64,000 bases of DNA from Acidobacteriaceae bacterium (GCA_028283655.1 JAPWKE010000003.1:2232001-2296000), one strand, 5' to 3'; positions 44,898-55,078 are shown, counted from the first letter of the stretch. Notes: a model not told the origin generated them from the sequence alone. Numbers and translations are program-made.

Positions 44898-47366
44898 ATG
44901 AAGACCATGTTGCTTGCGGCTGCCGCCGCCGTCACCACCGTCGCCCTGCCTGCCCAGACGGCCATCAAGTACCAGACGCCGCCCGCGCCGATCGAAAAGC
45001 TGGTCAGCGCCAAGCCCCTTCCGGTCGCCTCCACCTCTCCCGACCGCAAACTCCTGCTCATCGAGCAGCCAGCCACCTTCCCGACCATCGCCGAGGTCGC
45101 CGAACCGCGCCTGCGACTCGCCGGTCTGCGCTTCAACCCCGACTCCGCCAGCCCCTCGGTCGACAGCTACGTCGTCGGACTCAGCTTTCAACCGCTCGAC
45201 GGCGGCCCCGCACGCAAAATCAGCGGTTTGCCCACGCCGCTGAAGGTCAGCGACATCCTCTGGGCACCGGACAGCCGCCACATAGCCATCGTTCAACGCA
45301 ATGAAAAGTCCGCAAGAAGCGCCGCCGGGCTGAAGCTCTGGGTGATCGACGTCACCACCGCGGCCGCTCGTCCGCTGGCTCCGGCGATGCGCCTGAACAA
45401 TGTGCTCGACAGCACACCGTGCGAGTGGCTGCCGACCAGCGCGGCGCTCGCCTGCAAGATCGTCCCCCTCGAACGCGGCCCCGCCCCCAAGCTAAGCGAA
45501 GTCCCCACCGGCCCGCACGTCAGCGAAAACCTCGGCAAGGCCACCCCCGCGCCGACGTACGAAGACATGCTCTCGACGCCGGACGACGAAGACCAATTTG
45601 CGTACTACGCGACCGCGCAACTCGCCATCATTCCGCTCACCGGCGCGGCGCATGCCTTGCCCATCAAAGGCATCCTCGACCAGCTTGCTATCTCTCCCGA
45701 CGGCCGCTTCGCGCTGACCAGTATCGTGCACCGCCCGTTCAGCTACACCGTGCCGTATGAGCGCTTTCCGCTGCTCACCGAGGTCGTCACGCTGAAGACC
45801 GGCACGGTCACCAAACTCAACGACCGCCCCGTGATCGACAATCTTCCGATCGTCCGCGACACCGTTGCGCCCGGCCCGCGTGGCTATGAGTGGCGCGCCG
45901 ACGCCCCCGCCACCATCGTCTTCACCGAAGCCGCCGACGGCGGCGATCCCCGCACCAAAGCCGAGATTCGTGATCGCGTAAAGATGCTCGCAGCACCCTT
46001 CACCGGCGAAGCCACGACGCTGCTCGAACTGCCGATGCGCCCCGCAGGTTACCGAGGCGGATCGATCCGCTGGGGCAACGATCACTATGCGGTCGTCTCC
46101 GTCAGCCGCTGGGCCGACCGCAAGACCGCGCTGCTGAGCTTCGACCCGTCTTCCACCGGACCGGCGAAGCTGCACACGCTGTACGAAGGCTCCTCGCAGG
46201 ACCGCTACCACTCGCCGGGTGCGCCGATGCTGGTGCCGAACGCCGCGGGTAAGCGCGTGCTGGCATTCACGCCGGACGGCTCCGCACTCTACTTCGTCTC
46301 GCAGGGAGCCACCCCAAAGGGTGACCAGCCGTTCGTCGCCACCCTGCCCCTTAACGGCGGCGAGGAAACGATCCTCACACGCTCGGCCGATCCGTTCTAC
46401 ACCGAGCCCATCACTCTGCTCGGCGGCGACCGCCTGCTCGTTCGCCGGGAGTCGCAGAACGATCCCCCGAATTACTTCGTCACCAACCTGCGCGGACGCG
46501 TTGCTCCCATCGCCGTCACGCACTTCCCATCGCCGTACGAAGGCATCGCGCTGCCCACCCGGCAACTGCTCCGCTACAAGCGCAGCGACGGCGTCGACCT
46601 GAACGCGGTGCTGTGGACGCCGGCAGGCTACGACAAGAGCCAGGGACCGCTGCCGACGCTCATGGAAGCCTATCCGGCCGAGTTCAAGACCCGCGCGGCC
46701 GCCTCGCAGACCTCCGGCTCGACCAACCGCTTCCCGACCTTCGGCTGGGGCTCGCCCGTCTTCTTCACCCAGACCGGCTATGCCGTGCTGCAGAACACCT
46801 CGATCCCGATCATCGGCGAAGGCAAGGAGCATCCCAACGACACCTACGTCGAGCAGCTCGTCGCCAGCGCCAAGGCCGCGATCGACTACGCCAGTTCGCT
46901 GGGCGTCGTCGACCGTACCCGCGTCGGTGTGATGGGCCACAGCTACGGCGCCTTCATGACAGCCAACCTGCTGGCGCACTCCGACCTCTTCCGCGCAGGC
47001 ATCGCACGCTCGGGAGCCTACAACCGCTCGCTGACCCCGTATGGCTTTCAGAACGAAGACCGCACCTACTGGCAGGCCCCGAAGGTCTACTACGAAATGT
47101 CGCCGTTCTCTTACGCGGACAAGATCAAGACGCCGATCCTGCTCATCCACGGCGAAGCAGACGACAACACCGGCACCTTTCCCATACAGAGCGAGCGTTT
47201 CTACGCTGCCCTGAAGGGCCAGGGAGCCACGGTGCGCCTCGTCTTCCTGCCGCTGGAACCGCACCACTACGGGGCCAAAGAAAGTGTCGACCACATGCTG
47301 TGGGAGATGAGCCGCTGGCTGGATACATACGTCAAGCCCAAGGAGCCTGTCACCGCAGCGAAGTAA
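44898..47366 (+). CDS. Exported S9 family peptidase (prolyl-oligopeptidase-like)
   Basis: An 822-residue serine peptidase. It starts with a signal peptide (MKTMLLAAAAAVTTVALPAQT). The N-terminal 540 residues form a beta-propeller-like region; the C-terminal alpha/beta hydrolase carries the nucleophile Ser in GHSYGAFM (about 682), the Asp in GEADDNTG (about 755-756) and the His in PHHYGAKE (about 789-790). The spacing and the lack of a PepX motif fit the S9 glutamyl/acylaminoacyl branch. It is probably periplasmic. A hairpin terminator follows. Confidence 0.92.
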   Translation: MKTMLLAAAAAVTTVALPAQTAIKYQTPPAPIEKLVSAKPLPVASTSPDRKLLLIEQPATFPTIAEVAEPRLRLAGLRFNPDSASPSVDSYVVGLSFQPLDGGPARKISGLPTPLKVSDILWAPDSRHIAIVQRNEKSARSAAGLKLWVIDVTTAAARPLAPAMRLNNVLDSTPCEWLPTSAALACKIVPLERGPAPKLSEVPTGPHVSENLGKATPAPTYEDMLSTPDDEDQFAYYATAQLAIIPLTGAAHALPIKGILDQLAISPDGRFALTSIVHRPFSYTVPYERFPLLTEVVTLKTGTVTKLNDRPVIDNLPIVRDTVAPGPRGYEWRADAPATIVFTEAADGGDPRTKAEIRDRVKMLAAPFTGEATTLLELPMRPAGYRGGSIRWGNDHYAVVSVSRWADRKTALLSFDPSSTGPAKLHTLYEGSSQDRYHSPGAPMLVPNAAGKRVLAFTPDGSALYFVSQGATPKGDQPFVATLPLNGGEETILTRSADPFYTEPITLLGGDRLLVRRESQNDPPNYFVTNLRGRVAPIAVTHFPSPYEGIALPTRQLLRYKRSDGVDLNAVLWTPAGYDKSQGPLPTLMEAYPAEFKTRAAASQTSGSTNRFPTFGWGSPVFFTQTGYAVLQNTSIPIIGEGKEHPNDTYVEQLVASAKAAIDYASSLGVVDRTRVGVMGHSYGAFMTANLLAHSDLFRAGIARSGAYNRSLTPYGFQNEDRTYWQAPKVYYEMSPFSYADKIKTPILLIHGEADDNTGTFPIQSERFYAALKGQGATVRLVFLPLEPHHYGAKESVDHMLWEMSRWLDTYVKPKEPVTAAK

Positions 47367-47378
47367 AGCACCGTTAAG

Positions 47379-47416
47379 GGCAAGGGCGTAGAGCTTTCTG
47401 CTCTACGCCCTTTGCC
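47379..47416 (+). terminator. Terminator hairpin of the S9 peptidase gene
   Basis: A 15-bp stem with one bulged base (GGCAAGGGCGTAGAG paired with CTCTACGCCCTTTGCC) and a short loop, 12 bases after the stop. Confidence 0.8.
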
Positions 47417-47441
47417 ATTCTCCTCAAGCTGTTAGAAAAGC

Positions 47442-47470
47442 TTGAAATCCCCCGCCGACCGGCCTACACT
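47442..47470 (+). promoter_or_regulatory. Sigma-70-type promoter of the rimP-nusA-infB operon
   Basis: TTGAAA (47442-47447), a 17-base spacer and TACACT (47465-47470). It lies about 150 bases before the rimP ATG, giving a structured leader. Confidence 0.7.
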
Positions 47471-47537
47471 GGATGGAGCAGACGATTCCGTTCTGCCATT
47501 CAGCAGCCGTGAGCGTACCGGCAGATGGCGAACAGGG

Positions 47538-47563
47538 GTGGGCGAGAGCCCACTTTTTCTTTT
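47538..47563 (+). promoter_or_regulatory. Attenuator-like terminator in the rimP leader
   Basis: GTGGGC-GAGA-GCCCAC followed by TTTTTCTTTT, about 60 bases upstream of the rimP ATG and downstream of the promoter. It resembles the terminator half of the described rimP-leader motif. A terminator inside a leader of ribosome-maturation genes suggests regulated readthrough. Confidence 0.6.
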
Positions 47564-47623
47564 GCCCTAAACACGCAGCCAAACTTCGGCCGCCTAACCG
47601 CATCACAACCCGAGTCACTCTGT

Positions 47624-48211
47624 ATGGCACTTCCGCTCGAAACAATTCGCGCCACCGCCGAACGCGTCGCCACGTCGCACGGCCTCGATGTCGTTGAGGT
47701 CGAGTTCGCGGGCGGCGGCAAGCATCGCACACTCCGCGTCTTTCTGGAAAAAGACGAAGCCGGTCGCGCCACCCTGCGCGCACAGGCCGAAGACCCCGAA
47801 CAGGCTGCGCTTCTGCCCAAGGGCATTCCGCTGGAGGCGCTCTCAGGCGTCACCCACGAGGACTGCGCCGCCTTCGCTACCGACTTCGGCACGGTGCTCG
47901 ACGTCGAAGAGCTCATCCCCGGCACGACCGAGTACACGCTCGAAGTCAGCTCCCCGGGTCTGGAACGCAAGCTGCTCAAGCCCGCTGACTGGACCCGCTT
48001 TACCGGCCAGATTGTGAAGCTGCAGACGTTCACCCCGGTCGAAAGCAATCGCCACTTCACAGGCCGCCTGACGGCCTTCGAGGGCACCAACATTACGCTC
48101 GACCTTGCCGCCGTGAAGCAAAAAGGCAAGGCAAAGAAAACGCTCACCGCGCAGACGGTCACCATCGATCTGCCCAACGTCGAAAAGGCGCATCTGGTCG
48201 CCGAAATCTAA
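47624..48211 (+). CDS. rimP: Ribosome maturation factor RimP
   Basis: A 195-residue 30S assembly factor. It has the N-terminal RimP fold (IRATAERVATSHGLDVVEVEFAGGGKHRTLRVFLEKDE), the DCAAFATDFGTVLDVEELIPGTTEYTLEVSSPGLERKL signature and a C-terminal beta domain. A 17-residue segment (AGRATLRAQAEDPEQAA) extends the usual loop. The ATG at 47624 is preferred to 47525, which lies in the attenuator. It is the first gene of the rimP-nusA-infB operon. Confidence 0.95.
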   Translation: MALPLETIRATAERVATSHGLDVVEVEFAGGGKHRTLRVFLEKDEAGRATLRAQAEDPEQAALLPKGIPLEALSGVTHEDCAAFATDFGTVLDVEELIPGTTEYTLEVSSPGLERKLLKPADWTRFTGQIVKLQTFTPVESNRHFTGRLTAFEGTNITLDLAAVKQKGKAKKTLTAQTVTIDLPNVEKAHLVAEI

Positions 48212-48229
48212 TGAAAGGCAGACATCGAC

Positions 48230-48307
48230 GAGGAGATAGTAGGCAGAACAAAGCAGCAACACTCGCCTTTCTCTAATATCTCTCCGGCCGAATGTCTAAT
48301 GTCTCGC
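48230..48307. repeat. Degenerate copy of the TTAG-core inverted repeat before nusA
   Basis: The segment GTCTAATGTCTCGC at 48294-48307 is identical to part of the right arm of the repeat at 43143-43248. It is preceded by CTCTAATATCTCTCCGGCC, a diverged unit; the opposite arm (around 48230-48250) is poorly preserved. Confidence 0.5.
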
Positions 48308-48310
48308 ACT

Positions 48311-49948
48311 ATGGCAAGCCCTCTTTATCAGTCCATCGAAGTTCTCTCGCGCGAAAAAGGCATCGACCCTCAGATCATCGTTACTGCGGTTGAAGATGCG
48401 ATTGCGCTGGCAACACGCAAGTTCTACAAAACGACGGAAAATATGCGCGGCGAGTTCGACCGCGAAACCGGCGACATCCGCGCCTACGTCTACAAGACTG
48501 TCGTCGAGACACCCGAAGAAGTCGAAGACGCCGACAACCAGCTCACCCTGGAGCAGGCCCGCGAGATCGCGCCCGAAGTCGAAGTCGGCGGCGAACTTCG
48601 CTTCTACAAGGACACCTCCCCGCTCGGCCGCATCGCCGCGCAGATGGCCAAGCAGGTCATCTTCCAGAAGGTGCGCGAAGCTGAGCGCGACACAGTGTTC
48701 CTTGAGTACGGCGACAAGGCTGGCGAGATTCTGAATGCCACCGTCAAGCGCCTCGAGCCGATGGACGTCATCTTCGATCTCGGCAAGGCGGAGGCCCGCA
48801 TGCCCAAGCGCGAGCAGTCGCGCCTGGAGCAGTTCGCCATCGGCGAGCGCGTTCGCGTCGTTCTGCTGCGTGTGGACCGCGCTGCAAAGGGCCCGCAGGT
48901 CATCGTCTCCCGCGCCGCTCCGGCGCTGGTGCAGAGCCTCTTCCAGTCCGAAGTGCCGGAAATCTACGACGGCACCGTACAGGTCCGTGCCATCGCCCGC
49001 GAAGCTGGCGAGCGCACCAAGATCGCCGTCCAGAGCCGCGACAAGGACGTCGACCCGGTCGGCGCCTGCGTCGGCATGAAGGGTATGCGCGTGCAGTCGA
49101 TCATCCGCGAACTGCGCGGCGAAAAGATCGACATCATCGAGTACTCGGACGAGATCACGACCTTTGCCGAGAAGGCACTGCAGCCCGCGAAGGTTTCGCG
49201 CGTTTCAATCACCGATCTGGCGGAAAAGCAGCTTGAAGTGATCGTGGACGACACGCAGCTCTCGCTGGCGATCGGCAAGAAGGGCCAGAACGTCCGTCTC
49301 GCAGCCAAGCTGCTGAGCTGGAAGATCGACATCAAGAGCGAAGAAGAGAAGCGTCAGGAAGTCGAGCAGCAGATGCAGGCCATGAGCGGCGGTCCGTCGA
49401 CGCCGATCGAACAGGTGACCGAGCTCGAGCACGGCATCATGGAGAAGCTCATCGCCGCTGGCATCACGACCGTGGAGTCCGTTGCGGACATGACCGAAGA
49501 AGAGCTCGGAGAAGTCCCGGGTATCGGCGAAAAGTCGGTCGAGAAGATCGCGACCGCTGTCCGCCACTACTTCGGCCAGTACGCAGAAGGCGAAGCTCGC
49601 CCCGTGCCGGTTCCTGCCGAGCCGACCCTCGAAGCAGGCGAAGAAGCCATCGCCGCCGCGCCCGCATCCAACGTGGGTGAGGACGAGGAGCATTCCATGA
49701 GCAAGACGCCTGAAGAGATCCTGGCTGCGGAAGGCGCAGCCGCCGGATCGGTGGAAGAAGTCGACAACCTTTCCACCGAAGAGATTGCCGATGCCGAAGA
49801 TGAACTTTCGCGCTTCGATGCCAATGATTCAGCCGACGAGCGCGAAGCGCGAATCGAGCTCGACAACGACACGGTCGATCAACTCGTTGATGACGCGCAG
49901 GAGTTCTCCAGCGAAAACGTCGACAACGACGGCCCCAACCGTGATTAG
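48311..49948 (+). CDS. nusA: Transcription termination/antitermination protein NusA
   Basis: A 545-residue RNA-polymerase-binding factor. It shows the N-terminal domain (ASPLYQSIEVLSREKGIDPQIIVTAVEDAIALATRK), an S1 domain (EILNATVKRLEPMDVIFDLGKAEARMPKREQSRLEQF), two KH domains (VGACVGMKGMRVQSIIRELRGEKIDII and LSLAIGKKGQNVRLAAKLLSWKIDI) and a C-terminal helix-hairpin-helix (ELGEVPGIGEKSVEKI) with an acidic tail. The ATG at 48311 is preferred to 48299 because the latter falls in a repeat-like segment and the family usually begins MAS.LYQSIE; neither has a clear ribosome site. Confidence 0.95.
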   Translation: MASPLYQSIEVLSREKGIDPQIIVTAVEDAIALATRKFYKTTENMRGEFDRETGDIRAYVYKTVVETPEEVEDADNQLTLEQAREIAPEVEVGGELRFYKDTSPLGRIAAQMAKQVIFQKVREAERDTVFLEYGDKAGEILNATVKRLEPMDVIFDLGKAEARMPKREQSRLEQFAIGERVRVVLLRVDRAAKGPQVIVSRAAPALVQSLFQSEVPEIYDGTVQVRAIAREAGERTKIAVQSRDKDVDPVGACVGMKGMRVQSIIRELRGEKIDIIEYSDEITTFAEKALQPAKVSRVSITDLAEKQLEVIVDDTQLSLAIGKKGQNVRLAAKLLSWKIDIKSEEEKRQEVEQQMQAMSGGPSTPIEQVTELEHGIMEKLIAAGITTVESVADMTEEELGEVPGIGEKSVEKIATAVRHYFGQYAEGEARPVPVPAEPTLEAGEEAIAAAPASNVGEDEEHSMSKTPEEILAAEGAAAGSVEEVDNLSTEEIADAEDELSRFDANDSADEREARIELDNDTVDQLVDDAQEFSSENVDNDGPNRD

Positions 49949-49960
49949 TTCCACCAATTC

Positions 49961-49990
49961 GCGGGCGATTCGCACTTTCGAATCGCCCGC
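49961..49990. terminator. Hairpin between nusA and infB
   Basis: GCGGGCGATT...AATCGCCCGC, a 10-bp stem with extra CG pairs in the loop. It lacks a T-run on the plus strand, so it may only stabilise or partially attenuate transcription into infB. Confidence 0.45.
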
Positions 49991-50154
49991 AAAAACATGC
50001 ACTAACAAATTTGCAACGTTCGCGCGATAATCTAAAGAGGCGGGCGTTGTTTGTTACCAACGCCAACCCAAACTCTTCAACGACAAGGTTTCTTATGACC
50101 AGCTAGCGCCGAAGAGTCGGCCTGCGGTGACCCGCCAGGCCAAACAAGGACTGA

Positions 50155-53100
50155 ATGAGCAAAGTTCGCATCAACGATCTGGCCCGTGAGCTTGAAGTCA
50201 AGAGCAAGTCGATTCTCGACGCCTTGACCGCCGTGGGCGTTACAGAAAAGAAGACCCACTCCTCTTCCATCGAAGAGGATGAAGCCGAGAAGGTTCGCAC
50301 CCACCTTACCCGTGGATCGCGTCCTGCCGCCAAACCCGCCGCTCCGACGACGGAAAGAGGCTTCAATCTGGCGAACGTTTCCAAGCCCGGTGACGCCCTG
50401 AAGGCGATTCTGGAGCGCAAACAGGCAGCCGAAGCAGCAAAGCATGCACCTCCGCCGCGTCCTGCTGTCGCCGTTGCGCCTCCTGCACCACGTCCCGCAG
50501 TGGCTGCGCCTCCGGTGGCTCGCCCCGTTGTGGCCGTAGCTCCCCCGGCAACGCCCGTAGTGGTGAAGGCCGCTGCAGCTCCCATCGCAGCGCCGGTTGC
50601 GCCCCCTGCCGTGGTTGCTGCTCCGCCAGCACCGCCCGCAGTGGTTGCCGCACCTCCGGCTCCGGCACCCGTCGTGGCAGCTCCCGCGCCTGTAGCGTCT
50701 GCTCCGGCAACGCCCGCAGCGCCAGGTGCCCCGGCACGCCGCATCATTCTTCCGCAGCAGCGCTCGGCTGGCCCGAACATCGTGGCACCGCCCCCTGCTC
50801 CCGGCGCAAAGTACGGCATTCCGCGTCCCGCAGTGGCAGCCGCTCCGCCGGCAGCACCTGTCGTGGTGAAGCCCGCTGCAGCTCCGGTAGCACCCGTTGC
50901 GGCAGCGGTTCCCGCAGCTGCTCCTGTCGCTACTCCCGCAGCCCCTGCGGTGGAAGCTCCTGCGGCTCCGGCAGCGCCCGTCGTTCCGGCAGCTCCCGTC
51001 CGTCGCGTCATTATGCCGCAGACCGGTCCCCGTCCTACCTACACGGCAGCTCCCGGAGCTGCTGCAGCGGTGCGTCGCCCGATCTTCGAGCGTCCGCGTC
51101 CGCAGGCAGGCGGCCCTGGCGCTGGCAACTTCGCTCCCGGTCAGCGTCCTCCGCTGGCTCCCGGCGCACGTCGTCCGATGCATCCGACGCGTTCGTTCCC
51201 GGGTGGTCCCGGTGGCCCTGGCGGCCCCGGTGGTCGTCCTGGCTTCCCGCCGCGCCCCGGCTTCGGCAACCGTCCCGGATTCGGCCCACGCCCTGGCGTT
51301 GGCCCCGGTGGCCTGCTGCCCCCGGCCGATGCGGGTCCGGCACCAGGAGCACGTCCTGGCCGTCCAGCACAGCGTGGTCGCGGTGGCGCACCTCGCTACG
51401 AAAAGAACAAGGAAGTCGCTCTCAAGGGCTATCAGCCGCGCTTCGGTGCAGCTCAGATTCCCATGGGCGAAATGCCCATCACCAAGCAGATCACGGTGAC
51501 CGAAGGCATCTCGGTGAAGGACCTGGCCGAGAAGCTCGACATTCGCGGTAAGGACCTGATCGCCACGCTCCTCATGCGCGGCGTCATGGTCACGGTGAAC
51601 CAGTCGCTCGACGGCGAGTTGGTCAAGGACGTTGCGCGCCAGTTCGGCGCGGGCGCCACGGTCATCTCGGTCGAAGAGCAGATGGAGAACGAAGCTCTCG
51701 AGACGCTCATCGAGAACACCGAAGGCCTTATCGAAATCACGCGCGCCCCGGTCGTCACGATCATGGGACACGTCGATCACGGTAAGACCTCGCTGCTCGA
51801 CGCGATTCGCTCGACGGACGTGGCAGCTGGTGAAGCCGGCGGCATCACGCAGCACATCGGTGCGTACAAGGTGCACGTCACCAAGCCCGATTCGCCTGCG
51901 TTCGGCCGTGAGATCGTCTTCCTCGATACCCCGGGTCACGAAGCGTTTACCCGTATGCGTGCTCGTGGTGCGAAGATCACCGACATCGTCGTTGTGGTCG
52001 TCGCTGCCGATGACGGCGTGATGCCCCAGACGCTCGAAGCTATCGATCACGCGCGCGCCGCCAAGGTGCCGATGATTGTGGCCGTGAACAAGATCGATAA
52101 GCCGGAAGCAGACCCCTCCAAGGTGATGCAGCAGCTTGCCGCTCGCGGCGTCCAGGCAACCAGCATGGGCGGCGACATCGAGTTCGTCGAAGTTTCGGCA
52201 AAGAAGCGCCTGAACCTCGATGGCCTGGAGGAGATGATCTGCCTCGTTGCCGATACGAACGAGCAGAAGGCCACGCCGGACCGCCCCGCGGTCGGTACGG
52301 TCATCGAAGCCAAGCTCGATCGTGGTCGCGGCGCAGTCGCTTCCATCCTCGTGCAGAACGGTACGCTCAAGTCGGGTGACAGCTTCATCGTCGGCAACAC
52401 GTTCGGCAAGATCCGCGCGATGTTTGACGATCGTGGACGTCCCATCAGTGAAGCCGGTCCTTCGACCCCGGTCGAAATCCTCGGCCTCGAGTCGATTCCG
52501 GACGCTGGCGATACGTTCCTCGTCATGGCCGATCGTGACCGTGCGAAGGAAATCGCCAAGTACCGCAGCATGAAGGAACGCGAAGCGATGCTCGCCAAGA
52601 GCTCGCGAGTCTCCCTCGAAGGCCTTGCCGAACAGATCAAGCAGGCTGGCGTCAAGGACCTCAACCTCATCCTCAAGGGCGACGTGCAGGGCTCGGTGGA
52701 AGTACTCGCCGACAGCCTCAGCCGCATGTCCACCGAGAAGGTGCGCGTCAAGGTGCTGCACTCCGGCGTCGGTGCCATCACCGAGTCCGATGTGCTGCTC
52801 GCGACGGCGTCGAATGCCATCATCATTGGCTTCAACGTTCGCCCGGAGCGCAAGGCACAGGACCTCGCCGATCAGGAAAAGGTCGAAATTCGTCTGCACT
52901 CGATCATCTACGAGTTGCAGGACGAGATGACCAAGGCCATGCTCGGCTTGCTCGATGCGGTCTACAAGGAGAACTACGAAGGCCGCGCTGAAGTGCTCAA
53001 CGTCTTCAAGATCACGAAGGTTGGTCAGATCGCCGGTTCTATCGTCCGCGACGGCCTCATCAAGCGCGACATGGGCGTACGCGTCCTGCGCGGTGGCGAG

Positions 53101-53358
53101 GAAGTCTGGAAGGGCAAGTTCGCCTCACTCAAGCGCTTCAAGGACGACGTCTCAGAAGTCCGCTCGGGTGTGGAGTGCGGTATCGATCTCGCTGGCTTCA
53201 AGGAGATCAAGGTCGGCGACATCATCGAGGCGTACACCACCGAGAAGATGGCTGCCGAGCTTGGACAGAACGTTGCCGAACTCAAGAAGCAGCAGATGGC
53301 CGAACTCGCCAAGGCGAAGGAAGCCGAGAACGAAGCAAAGGCAGCAGCGAACGTATAG
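50155..53358 (+). CDS. infB: Translation initiation factor IF-2
   Basis: A 1067-residue GTPase that positions initiator tRNA on the 30S subunit. The N-terminal IF2_N domain ([31 protein letters not shown]) is followed by an Ala/Pro-rich then Gly/Pro/Arg-rich linker of about 350 residues, a second IF2_N-like domain ([41 protein letters not shown]), and the G domain with GHVDHGKT at about 538-545, DTPGHEAF and NKIDKP. The long low-complexity linker makes it larger than the E. coli protein (890). AGGA precedes the ATG. It ends in a very strong terminator. Confidence 0.97.
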   Translation: MSKVRINDLARELEVKSKSILDALTAVGVTEKKTHSSSIEEDEAEKVRTHLTRGSRPAAKPAAPTTERGFNLANVSKPGDALKAILERKQAAEAAKHAPPPRPAVAVAPPAPRPAVAAPPVARPVVAVAPPATPVVVKAAAAPIAAPVAPPAVVAAPPAPPAVVAAPPAPAPVVAAPAPVASAPATPAAPGAPARRIILPQQRSAGPNIVAPPPAPGAKYGIPRPAVAAAPPAAPVVVKPAAAPVAPVAAAVPAAAPVATPAAPAVEAPAAPAAPVVPAAPVRRVIMPQTGPRPTYTAAPGAAAAVRRPIFERPRPQAGGPGAGNFAPGQRPPLAPGARRPMHPTRSFPGGPGGPGGPGGRPGFPPRPGFGNRPGFGPRPGVGPGGLLPPADAGPAPGARPGRPAQRGRGGAPRYEKNKEVALKGYQPRFGAAQIPMGEMPITKQITVTEGISVKDLAEKLDIRGKDLIATLLMRGVMVTVNQSLDGELVKDVARQFGAGATVISVEEQMENEALETLIENTEGLIEITRAPVVTIMGHVDHGKTSLLDAIRSTDVAAGEAGGITQHIGAYKVHVTKPDSPAFGREIVFLDTPGHEAFTRMRARGAKITDIVVVVVAADDGVMPQTLEAIDHARAAKVPMIVAVNKIDKPEADPSKVMQQLAARGVQATSMGGDIEFVEVSAKKRLNLDGLEEMICLVADTNEQKATPDRPAVGTVIEAKLDRGRGAVASILVQNGTLKSGDSFIVGNTFGKIRAMFDDRGRPISEAGPSTPVEILGLESIPDAGDTFLVMADRDRAKEIAKYRSMKEREAMLAKSSRVSLEGLAEQIKQAGVKDLNLILKGDVQGSVEVLADSLSRMSTEKVRVKVLHSGVGAITESDVLLATASNAIIIGFNVRPERKAQDLADQEKVEIRLHSIIYELQDEMTKAMLGLLDAVYKENYEGRAEVLNVFKITKVGQIAGSIVRDGLIKRDMGVRVLRGGEEVWKGKFASLKRFKDDVSEVRSGVECGIDLAGFKEIKVGDIIEAYTTEKMAAELGQNVAELKKQQMAELAKAKEAENEAKAAANV

Positions 53359-53372
53359 TTCACTTCCCTGCT

Positions 53373-53418
53373 CCAAACGTAAAAGGCCGCGACTCATGTC
53401 GCGGCCTTTTACGTTTGG
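53373..53418. terminator. Strong terminator after infB
   Basis: A 21-bp perfect stem (CCAAACGTAAAAGGCCGCGAC and its complement) with a TCAT loop; the stem contains the AAAA and TTTT tracts that act as the T-run. Confidence 0.9.
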
Positions 53419-53500
53419 CTAGAGTTACCAGCACATGAAAAAATAACAGACGCCTAAACCGCAGCATCCGGCTACTATAGCCGTAAGTTTTCAGGAGGCC

Positions 53501-54001
53501 ATGTTGCGCATTTTACGTCTCGCTATTCTTACTACGCTGAGTATTGCTCTTGCAGCCAAAGCTCAGGACGCGACACAAACCCCGTTGCGTTTCCTATCGG
53601 ACCAACCTCTCCCCTTGACGATCACAAACGGCAGCATTCAACCCTTCGGAGATACCTCACAAATTCTTGCAGAAGCAACAGCTCCTAAAGGAAGTGACAT
53701 TTCTTCAGCTGAGTTCTACCTAGTTCAGTACCATGGCGATCAGGTGCTGGGCGGTGAGGGTTGGGTAGAGTCTAGCCCCACTTTTATTAGTCATCAGACA
53801 AAGCTCGCATTTCACAATGGAGACTCCGCCTTCCTCATCGTAGTGAGTGTGAAGACACCAAATCGCACATTCGCTCTATCCAAAAGTGATCTTGGAACGT
53901 ACATCGCACACACCATTCATGGCGAGATAGCAGAGCAGCCAGCGGTGCTGATTTCAAATGTGTACTCTCCCAATCCGACACAGAGCTTAAGGCACAAGTA
54001 A
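53501..54001 (+). CDS. Exported hypothetical protein
   Basis: An unrecognised 166-residue protein with a signal peptide (MLRILRLAILTTLSIALAAKAQ) and a good TCAGGAGGCC ribosome site. The mature domain (PLRFLSDQPLPLTITNGSIQPFGDTSQILAEATAPKGSDISSAEFYLVQYHGDQVLGGEGW) looks beta-rich. The reading frame appears less GC-rich than infB, which could mean recent arrival. It is monocistronic, between the infB and aqpZ terminators. Confidence 0.68.
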   Translation: MLRILRLAILTTLSIALAAKAQDATQTPLRFLSDQPLPLTITNGSIQPFGDTSQILAEATAPKGSDISSAEFYLVQYHGDQVLGGEGWVESSPTFISHQTKLAFHNGDSAFLIVVSVKTPNRTFALSKSDLGTYIAHTIHGEIAEQPAVLISNVYSPNPTQSLRHK

Positions 54002-54186
54002 TTTCTGTTCGGATGCACTCAACAATGCGAAGGGCGCTTCTGAAGTTCAGGGATATCTTCCTTCAACTGCAACGCCTCGACGCAGAGCTATGGGTTCACA
54101 TGCAAGGGAAACACCCCATCCCAGCCATCGCCTGAAACAAATTAGTATCTCCTTCCTGCCTTTACATTCAGTATTACTGACAGAAA

Positions 54187-54224
54187 AAACGAAAACGCCG
54201 CGATTGCTCGCAGCGTTTTCGTTT
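54187..54224 (-). terminator. Terminator of aqpZ
   Basis: Read on the minus strand: a 12-bp stem (AAACGAAAACGC and complement) with a 14-base loop, followed by a T6 run, about 17 bases past the aqpZ stop. Confidence 0.75.
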
Positions 54225-54240
54225 ATATCTTCGACAACAA

Positions 54241-54963
54241 CTAGCGCACATCGCCAGCGATATCAGGATCAGCCGGAATCTTCTCCAGCAGCGCATGGTG
54301 CACGACACCACCCAGAACGCCGCCAAGGATCGGGGCCACCCAGAACAGCCACAACTGGCTAAGTGCCCAGCCGCCAGCGAAGATCGCAACGCCGGTGCTG
54401 CGAGCGGGGTTCACTGAGGTGTTCGTGACCGGGATGCTGATCAGGTGGATCAGCGTCAACCCCAGGCCGATCGCGATCGGAGCAAAGCCCTTCGGGGCGC
54501 GGTCATGGGTTGCACCGAGAATAATGACGAGGAAGGCGAAGGTCATAACGACCTCGCACACAAAACCAGCCATCATCGAATAGTGATCCGGCGAGTGAGC
54601 GCCGTAGCCGTTCGACGCAAAGCCTGCATGAACGTCGAAGCCAGCCTTTCCGCTCGCGATCACATACAGAATCGCTGCGCCAGCCGTTCCGCCAAGCACC
54701 TGAGCGACAACGTACGCGGGAACGTCCTTCCACTGAAAGCGGTTCGCCGACGCCAGGCCAAAAGTGACGGCCGGGTTCAGGTGGCATCCCGAGATATGTC
54801 CGATGGCATACGCCATCGTGAGCACGGTCAAACCAAACGCCAGCGCCACGCCAACAAACCCAATCCCAAGCTGGGGATACGCCGCCGCCAGCACAGCGCT
54901 CCCGCAGCCACCGAGCACGAGCCAGCCCGTACCCAAAAACTCTGCAAATAATTTCTTTCCCAT
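54241..54963 (-). CDS. aqpZ: Aquaporin Z-like water channel
   Basis: A 240-residue major intrinsic protein in the inner membrane. Both pore signatures are present: HLNPAVTFG after GHISGC, and SVNPARSTG. Six membrane segments and the filter pattern of a water-selective AqpZ-like channel are visible (a HisGly-Cys and an Arg after the second NPA). The ATG at 54963 follows AGAAGGG; longer in-frame starts to 55059 run into the Crp/Fnr promoter. It is divergent from the Crp/Fnr regulator gene. Confidence 0.93.
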   Translation of the reverse strand: MGKKLFAEFLGTGWLVLGGCGSAVLAAAYPQLGIGFVGVALAFGLTVLTMAYAIGHISGCHLNPAVTFGLASANRFQWKDVPAYVVAQVLGGTAGAAILYVIASGKAGFDVHAGFASNGYGAHSPDHYSMMAGFVCEVVMTFAFLVIILGATHDRAPKGFAPIAIGLGLTLIHLISIPVTNTSVNPARSTGVAIFAGGWALSQLWLFWVAPILGGVLGGVVHHALLEKIPADPDIAGDVR

Positions 54964-55078
54964 GGCAATCGCCCTTCTTACAAAAATAGAAATGCGCGCT
55001 TCGCCCAGGAGTAGGACAAGACGCGCTTCTGATGTTGGCCCGAGAACTAGCTGGGACAATACACTCTCGGCCCACGAA

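Noticed and set aside
45492-47294. 600-residue minus-strand open frame antisense to the S9 peptidase gene
   Set aside because: Opposite a clear catalytic-triad peptidase; no ribosome site or domain.
50095-50106. Mini-ORF ATG-ACC-AGC-TAG in the infB leader
   Set aside because: Three codons only; chance occurrence is likely and there is no conserved ribosome site.
50077-52899. 940-residue minus-strand open frame antisense to infB
   Set aside because: It mirrors the Ala/Pro/Gly-rich IF-2 linker and G domain; composition (Arg/Cys/Gly-rich) shows a shadow frame.
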